From Nocardioides jensenii JCM 1364 = NBRC 14755 (GTDB lineage: Bacteria > Actinomycetota > Actinomycetes > Propionibacteriales > Nocardioidaceae): 32,951 bases of DNA. Where the stretch lies: assembly GCF_001552535.1 (NCBI RefSeq), contig NZ_BCRJ01000115.1, forward strand, positions 1 through 32,951. Direction: 5' to 3'. The notes beneath the pieces are model-generated. The model was not told the DNA's origin. It did not search any database and saw only the letters and a program-made list of their open reading frames with translations. Shown one piece after another: positions 29,437 to 32,951 of the stretch (position 1 is its first letter; every line of letters begins with the position of its first letter). Made by a program: the position numbers and the translations under genes.

Positions 29437-30578
29437 GACCGCGAGCCTAGAGGAGACCGGTCGGATCGCGGGACCGTGAACTCCCACTCGGTGCCGGTGC
29501 CCGGTGTGGAGAACAGCTCGGCGCCGCCCCCGAGGTCGGCGATGCGACCCCGGATCGACTCGGTGATCCCGAGACGCCCGGAGGACGCGGCCTCGTCGAG
29601 GCGACCGGGCGGGATCCCCGGGCCTTCGTCGCGGACGCTGACCACGACCTTGTCGCCGAGGTCCTCGAGCAGCACCCAGGCGGGCGCGTCCTCGCCGACG
29701 TGGACGGCGACGTTGTCGAGACACGCCGAGACCACGGCAGCGAGCTCGTCGACGACGCGCTGCGTGAGCTCGACCGCGACACCTGGGGTCACCACGCTGA
29801 CCGACGACGGTCGGCGTGCGGCCAGTCGCTCGAGGGCACCGCCGAGGTCGGCGACAGAATCCTCCGGCGACGCCGCCGACGCGGGGGTCTGCAGGGTGTC
29901 CTGCTGCCGGATCAGGGATCGCAGCGCCTGCTCCTGCTCCCCGGCGAGCCGGCCCAGGTGCACGCCCTCGCCGCCGAGCTCGGGGCCCTTGCGTTGCACG
30001 AGTGCGAGCACCTGGAGTACGCCGTCATGCACGGCACGGGCCAGGCGGGCCCGCTCACCGGCAACGGCCGCCGCTCGCTCGGCACGGTCGCGTTCGGCCG
30101 CCATCCGCTGGAGAGACCCGCACATGTAGCCGACGATCGGTCCGGCGATCATCAGCAGGAAGACGTGGCCGTAGTTGGTCTGGCTGATCTGCTCGCGGAT
30201 CAGCAGGTCGGTGGCCGAGAGCACCCCCGCGGCGATCAGTGCCCCCACCCATCGCCAGTGGATCGCCCACGCCATCAGGGCTCCTGCGATCCAGAACCCC
30301 GGCACGGTCGCGTTGAAGCCGTCGCCCTTCACGAACGGGGTCGAGAGCAGCGTGGCGAAGGCGATGAGCAGGTCGGCCACCAGGAGCGCCGGGACGCGCC
30401 GGCGCGGGGCGTCGTACGCCCAGATCGCGACGGCGGTCCACACCACCATCACTCCCACGAGCGCCAGACCGGCGCCGCGGTGGGTGAAGTTGTCGAGACG
30501 GTAGACGGTCAGCCCGACCGTGTTGGCCACGAGCACGACCCGCAGAACGGCCAGCGCGCGGAACATGCGGTTCTCCAC
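29433..30578 (-). CDS. macS: MacS-like sensor histidine kinase
   Basis: A 381-residue membrane histidine kinase. Five or six helices fill residues 7-155 (e.g. ALAVLRVVLVANTVGLTVY, GAGLALVGVMVVWTAVAIW), with almost no outer loops. The dimerisation segment has the phospho-acceptor His184 in ARLARAVHDGVLQVLALV, the HisKA_3 type that partners NarL regulators. The ATPase domain shows ACLDNVAVHV (N box), DEGPGIPPGRL (G1) and SGRLGI (G2). It matches MacS kinases of actinobacteria and pairs with the response regulator at 28157-28813. The start is uncertain: GTG 30578 gives the usual VENRMFRALAVLRV end, while ATG 30566 has a better-spaced GGAG. The stop overlaps the flavin reductase start. Confidence 0.88.
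   Translation of the reverse strand: MENRMFRALAVLRVVLVANTVGLTVYRLDNFTHRGAGLALVGVMVVWTAVAIWAYDAPRRRVPALLVADLLIAFATLLSTPFVKGDGFNATVPGFWIAGALMAWAIHWRWVGALIAAGVLSATDLLIREQISQTNYGHVFLLMIAGPIVGYMCGSLQRMAAERDRAERAAAVAGERARLARAVHDGVLQVLALVQRKGPELGGEGVHLGRLAGEQEQALRSLIRQQDTLQTPASAASPEDSVADLGGALERLAARRPSSVSVVTPGVAVELTQRVVDELAAVVSACLDNVAVHVGEDAPAWVLLEDLGDKVVVSVRDEGPGIPPGRLDEAASSGRLGITESIRGRIADLGGGAELFSTPGTGTEWEFTVPRSDRSPLGSRS
29444..29449 (-). promoter_or_regulatory. Putative internal leaderless promoter -10 (TAGGCT) for flavin reductase
   Basis: On the minus strand TAGGCT lies inside the 3' end of the sensor kinase gene and is followed by seven bases and GTG 29436. Confidence 0.45.
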
Positions 30579-30637
30579 CGCGAGGGCGGCGTCGACCGGC
30601 CCGGCCTCGACACCGGACGCCGGGAGCGCGGACCGAC

Positions 30638-31405
30638 TCAGGACGCCTGCTTCGTCTCGCCGGTGCCCGGGTCCTTGGTGCCCTGCTCCTTGGCGGCGTC
30701 CTTGGCCGCGGCCGCTTCCTTCTCGAGCCGCTTCGACTCCTCCTTGGCACGGGTGGCGTAGAGGTCGACGTACTCCTGGCCGGAGAGGTTCATGATCTCG
30801 TACATGATCTCGTCGGTGATCGAGCGCAGGATGTAGCGGTCGTTCTCGAGGCCCTCGTAGCGGGAGAAGTCGAGTGGCTTGCCGAAGCGCACCATCGGAC
30901 GGGTCACCTTGCCGAACTTCTTGCCGGGGGGCGCCACCACGTCGGTGCCGACCACGGCCACGGGGATCACGGGCACCCCGGTCTCGAGCGCCAGGCGGGC
31001 GACACCGGTCTTGCCTCGATAGAGCTTGCCGTCGTGGGACCTGGTGCCCTCGGGGTAGATGCCGAAGAGCTCGTCACGGCCGAGCACCGACTTGGCCGAG
31101 AGCAATGCACCCTCGGCGGCGTTGGCGCCGGAGCGGTCGATCGGGATCTGGCCCGAGCCGCTGAAGAAGTGCTTCTGGAAGAAGCCCTTGATGCCGGGGC
31201 TGGTGAAGTACTCCGCCTTGGCCACGAACGAGACCCGACGCGGCAGCGTCAACGGCATGAAGAGCCAGTCGGCGTACGAGAGGTGGTTGCTGGCCAGGAT
31301 GGCGGGACCGGACTCGGGCACGTTCTCGAGGCCCTCGGCCTGAGGCCGGAAGATCACGCGGAGCAGCGGACCGAGTGCGATGAACTTCAGGAACCAGTAG
31401 AACAC
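30638..31405 (-). CDS. 1-acyl-sn-glycerol-3-phosphate acyltransferase (PlsC family)
   Basis: A 255-residue membrane-associated acyltransferase making phosphatidic acid from lysophosphatidic acid and acyl-CoA or acyl-ACP. It opens with a hydrophobic N-terminus (MFYWFLKFIALGPLLRVIF). The catalytic NHLSYAD box gives His41 and Asp46 (H-x4-D), and the glycerol-phosphate motif is GIYPEGTRS. VPVIPVAVVG and the VRFGKPLDFSRY segment are also typical. The last 40 residues are a charged Lys/Glu/Ala-rich tail. GTG 31405 was chosen because GGAGG lies eight bases upstream. An acyltransferase (Rv2182c) also occurs near pknL and aroG in M. tuberculosis. The gene is 59 bases upstream of the sensor kinase and could be co-transcribed. 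Confidence 0.9.
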   Translation of the reverse strand: MFYWFLKFIALGPLLRVIFRPQAEGLENVPESGPAILASNHLSYADWLFMPLTLPRRVSFVAKAEYFTSPGIKGFFQKHFFSGSGQIPIDRSGANAAEGALLSAKSVLGRDELFGIYPEGTRSHDGKLYRGKTGVARLALETGVPVIPVAVVGTDVVAPPGKKFGKVTRPMVRFGKPLDFSRYEGLENDRYILRSITDEIMYEIMNLSGQEYVDLYATRAKEESKRLEKEAAAAKDAAKEQGTKDPGTGETKQAS

Positions 31406-31460
31406 CCGGTTGTCCTCCTCTTCGACGGCAGCGCGGCCACAGTCCTCGGCGACCACGTGA

Positions 31461-31466
31461 AGACTA
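31461..31466 (-). promoter_or_regulatory. Putative -10 (TAGTCT) for acyltransferase gene
   Basis: On the minus strand TAGTCT lies 55 bases before GTG 31405, giving a leader of about 50 bases that includes GGAGG. Confidence 0.4.
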
Positions 31467-31528
31467 GCCCGCTTTCGATTTCCCCGGACAGCGCGTCTCG
31501 GTCGATGTCGATGGGGCATGATCGTCGG

Positions 31529-32323
31529 GTGCCCCTCGACGACCAGCTCGCGCCCCTGTCCGTGCCCGCTCGCCCCGAGGCCTCCAAGACCCCGCACCTG
31601 AAGGTCGGCGTCCTCCTCAGCCACGGTTTCACCGGCTCTCCCGCCTCGATGCGGGCCTGGGCCGAGTTCCTCGCCGTCCACGGGTACGCCGTCGAGGTGC
31701 CGTTGCTCCCGGGCCACGGATCCACCTGGCAGGAGATGAACCTCACCACCTGGCAGGACTGGTACGCCGAGGTCGCCAGGGCCTTCGACAAGCTGGTGCG
31801 TGAGAACGACACCGTCATCGTCGGTGGGCTCTCCATGGGCGGTGCGCTGGCCCTGCGCCTCGCGGCGGACCGGCCCGACGACGTCGCCGGTGTGCTGCTG
31901 GTCAACGCGGCGGTCGCCTCCACCAACAAGCAGCTGCTGGCGCTTCCGCTGCTGCGGCACGTGGTGAAGTCGATGCCCGGAATCGGCAACGACATCAAGA
32001 AGCCGGGCGGCGACGAGCGCGGCTATGACCGCACCCCGCTCAACTCGCTGCACTCCATGGTGCGGGCCTGGAAGCCGCTCCGCGTCGACCTGCCGAAGGT
32101 GACCGCCCCGATCCGGTTCTTCCGCTCCGCGGAGGATCACGTCGTGGATCCCTCGTCGGTGCAGGTGGTGCGCTCCTCGGTGTCCTCGCGGATCTTCGAG
32201 GAGCGCATCCTCGAGGACAGCTATCACGTGGCCACGCTCGACAACGACGCCACGACGATCTTCGAGGAGTCCCTCGAGTTCATCCGCACCCTGACCCATC
32301 CCCAGCGACCGGCGTCGACCTGA
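31529..32323 (+). CDS. Alpha/beta-hydrolase (carboxylesterase/monoglyceride lipase-like)
   Basis: A 264-residue serine hydrolase. The oxyanion region is LLSHGFTGSPASM, the nucleophile elbow is GGLSMGGA with Ser102, the acid is the Asp in RSAEDHVVDP, and the histidine is in DSYHVATLDND. VEVPLLPGHGSTWQEM is typical of Est30-like esterases and monoacylglycerol lipases. It should hydrolyse short or medium acyl esters in the cytoplasm. GTG 31529 was chosen because homologous sequence starts there and CATGAT, a weak -10, lies six bases before it; ATG at 31505 or 31511 would add a few residues without a ribosome site. It is divergent from the acyltransferase gene, so a link with lipid turnover is possible. 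Confidence 0.87.
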   Translation: MPLDDQLAPLSVPARPEASKTPHLKVGVLLSHGFTGSPASMRAWAEFLAVHGYAVEVPLLPGHGSTWQEMNLTTWQDWYAEVARAFDKLVRENDTVIVGGLSMGGALALRLAADRPDDVAGVLLVNAAVASTNKQLLALPLLRHVVKSMPGIGNDIKKPGGDERGYDRTPLNSLHSMVRAWKPLRVDLPKVTAPIRFFRSAEDHVVDPSSVQVVRSSVSSRIFEERILEDSYHVATLDNDATTIFEESLEFIRTLTHPQRPAST

Positions 32324-32344
32324 GCCTTGTCCCCATCACCCTCG

Positions 32345-32350
32345 TAGGCT
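32345..32350 (+). promoter_or_regulatory. Putative leaderless promoter -10 (TAGGCT) for the last gene
   Basis: TAGGCT is followed by six bases and GTG 32357, with no ribosome site between. Confidence 0.5.
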
Positions 32351-32356
32351 GGCCTC

Positions 32357-32905
32357 GTGGAACGGGACGAGAACGCGCTGTGGGACGAGATCGTCGCCCA
32401 TTACGACGAGACCGCCGGTGTCGAGGACGACACGGTCATCGATCCGTTCATCGACGTCGCGCTGCCCGAGGACGATGACCCCGAGGCAGGTCTGCCCCGC
32501 GCGGACCCGCACGACCCTCACACCGTGGATCTGTCGGGCGTGGATCTCCCCGAGCTCGACCCGCCCGACGTGGTCTTCCCCGATGAGCAGCCGCAGGCGT
32601 ACGTCGTACCGCCGCCGGAGCCTGAGCCCGAGGAGCCGCCGGAGCTGCGTGCGTGGGGCGACGAGGGGCGCTACGTCCCGCCGCCACCGGAGCCGATCCC
32701 GCTCCCCGAGAAGAACCGGTTGATCGGCTGGCTTGGCGTCTTCGGCGCGCCGCTGATCGCGTTGATCGCCCTGGTGCTGCACCACCCGTTCCGCGGCCTG
32801 CTCGCGCTGTTGCTGGTGGCCTGGTTCGTCGGCGGCTTCATCTACCTGGTGCGCACCATGCCCGACGAGCCCCGCGACCCCTGGGACGACGGCTCCCGCA
32901 TCTGA
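32357..32905 (+). CDS. Acidic, proline-rich membrane protein of unknown function
   Basis: A 182-residue protein. Residues 1-85 are strongly acidic and rich in Asp, Glu and Pro (for example DDTVIDPFIDVALPEDDDPE). Residues 80-118 are proline-rich (VVPPPEPEPEEPPE and YVPPPPEPIPLPE). Two adjacent helices follow at about 123-141 and 144-166 (LIGWLGVFGAPLIALIALVL and GLLALLLVAWFVGGFIYLV), and a short polar tail ends the protein. The likely topology leaves both ends on the cytoplasmic side. I recognise no enzyme motif. It starts 33 bases after the hydrolase gene but appears to have its own leaderless promoter. Confidence 0.75.
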   Translation: MERDENALWDEIVAHYDETAGVEDDTVIDPFIDVALPEDDDPEAGLPRADPHDPHTVDLSGVDLPELDPPDVVFPDEQPQAYVVPPPEPEPEEPPELRAWGDEGRYVPPPPEPIPLPEKNRLIGWLGVFGAPLIALIALVLHHPFRGLLALLLVAWFVGGFIYLVRTMPDEPRDPWDDGSRI

Positions 32906-32941
32906 CCCGTCGCCAGTTCGGGGTGACCCGTCGCCAGTTCG
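32903..32941 (+). repeat. 18-bp direct repeat at the window edge
   Basis: TGACCCGTCGCCAGTTCG occurs at 32903-32920 and again at 32924-32941 with a 21-base period. The first copy provides the stop codon of the last gene. The element may continue past the window end, where a complementary arm (CGAACT...) seems to begin. Confidence 0.7.
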
Positions 32942-32951
32942 TCGAACTCAC

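Overview
The window is high-GC actinobacterial chromosome, most likely from Nocardioides or a close relative in the Nocardioidaceae. This rests on codon use, GTG and leaderless-type starts, a PknL/Rv2175c pair, a MacS/MacR-type two-component pair and short intergenic repeats. It is a dense, ordinary-looking housekeeping region of about 28 protein genes. I see no rRNA, tRNA, CRISPR array, insertion sequence or phage gene. After start correction no gene-free stretch exceeds about 200 bases.

Layout. (1) 77-1382, minus: an Rv2175c-like DNA-binding protein, a secreted RNase Sa/barnase-type ribonuclease and its barstar-type inhibitor, tightly packed. (2) 1575-9069, plus: a LysM/lysozyme-like cell-wall protein, a PknL-type Ser/Thr kinase with four PASTA repeats, endonuclease IV, an EamA transporter ending in a 59-bp tandem repeat, an SRPBCC protein, a type I-beta DAHP synthase and a siderophore-interacting flavoprotein. 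(3) 9142-14299, plus: three consecutive genes whose products each begin with the same double-CxxC zinc ribbon. The first carries one membrane helix and a discoidin-like outer domain. The other two are paralogous proteins of about nine helices with Gln/Pro/Gly-rich ends. This is the least explained part of the window. (4) 14343-21890, minus: threonine aldolase, type II DAHP synthase, an APC permease, a SigE-family ECF sigma factor with a membrane partner, and a phosphofructokinase with PPi-type active-site residues behind a small membrane protein. (5) 21946-24242, plus: a DUF1028 Ntn-hydrolase overlapping glycerol kinase. (6) 24268-31405, mostly minus: a coiled-coil protein, a TetR regulator divergent from an MpaB/Lcp-family (DUF2236) oxygenase, a double-GNAT protein, the MacR/MacS-type pair with a flavin reductase gene between them, and a PlsC-type acyltransferase. 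(7) 31529-32905, plus: an alpha/beta hydrolase and an acidic proline-rich membrane protein.

How it fits together. Cell-wall and envelope signalling recurs (PASTA kinase, LysM protein, acyltransferase, sensor kinase, ECF sigma factor). Central metabolism enters through DAHP synthases of two unrelated types, phosphofructokinase and glycerol kinase. The order Rv2175c-like, pknL, type II DAHP synthase and acyltransferase echoes M. tuberculosis Rv2175c-Rv2182c, with lineage-specific genes inserted. At least ten genes show a -10 hexamer (TANNNT or a weaker variant) six or seven bases before the start codon, as expected for leaderless transcripts.
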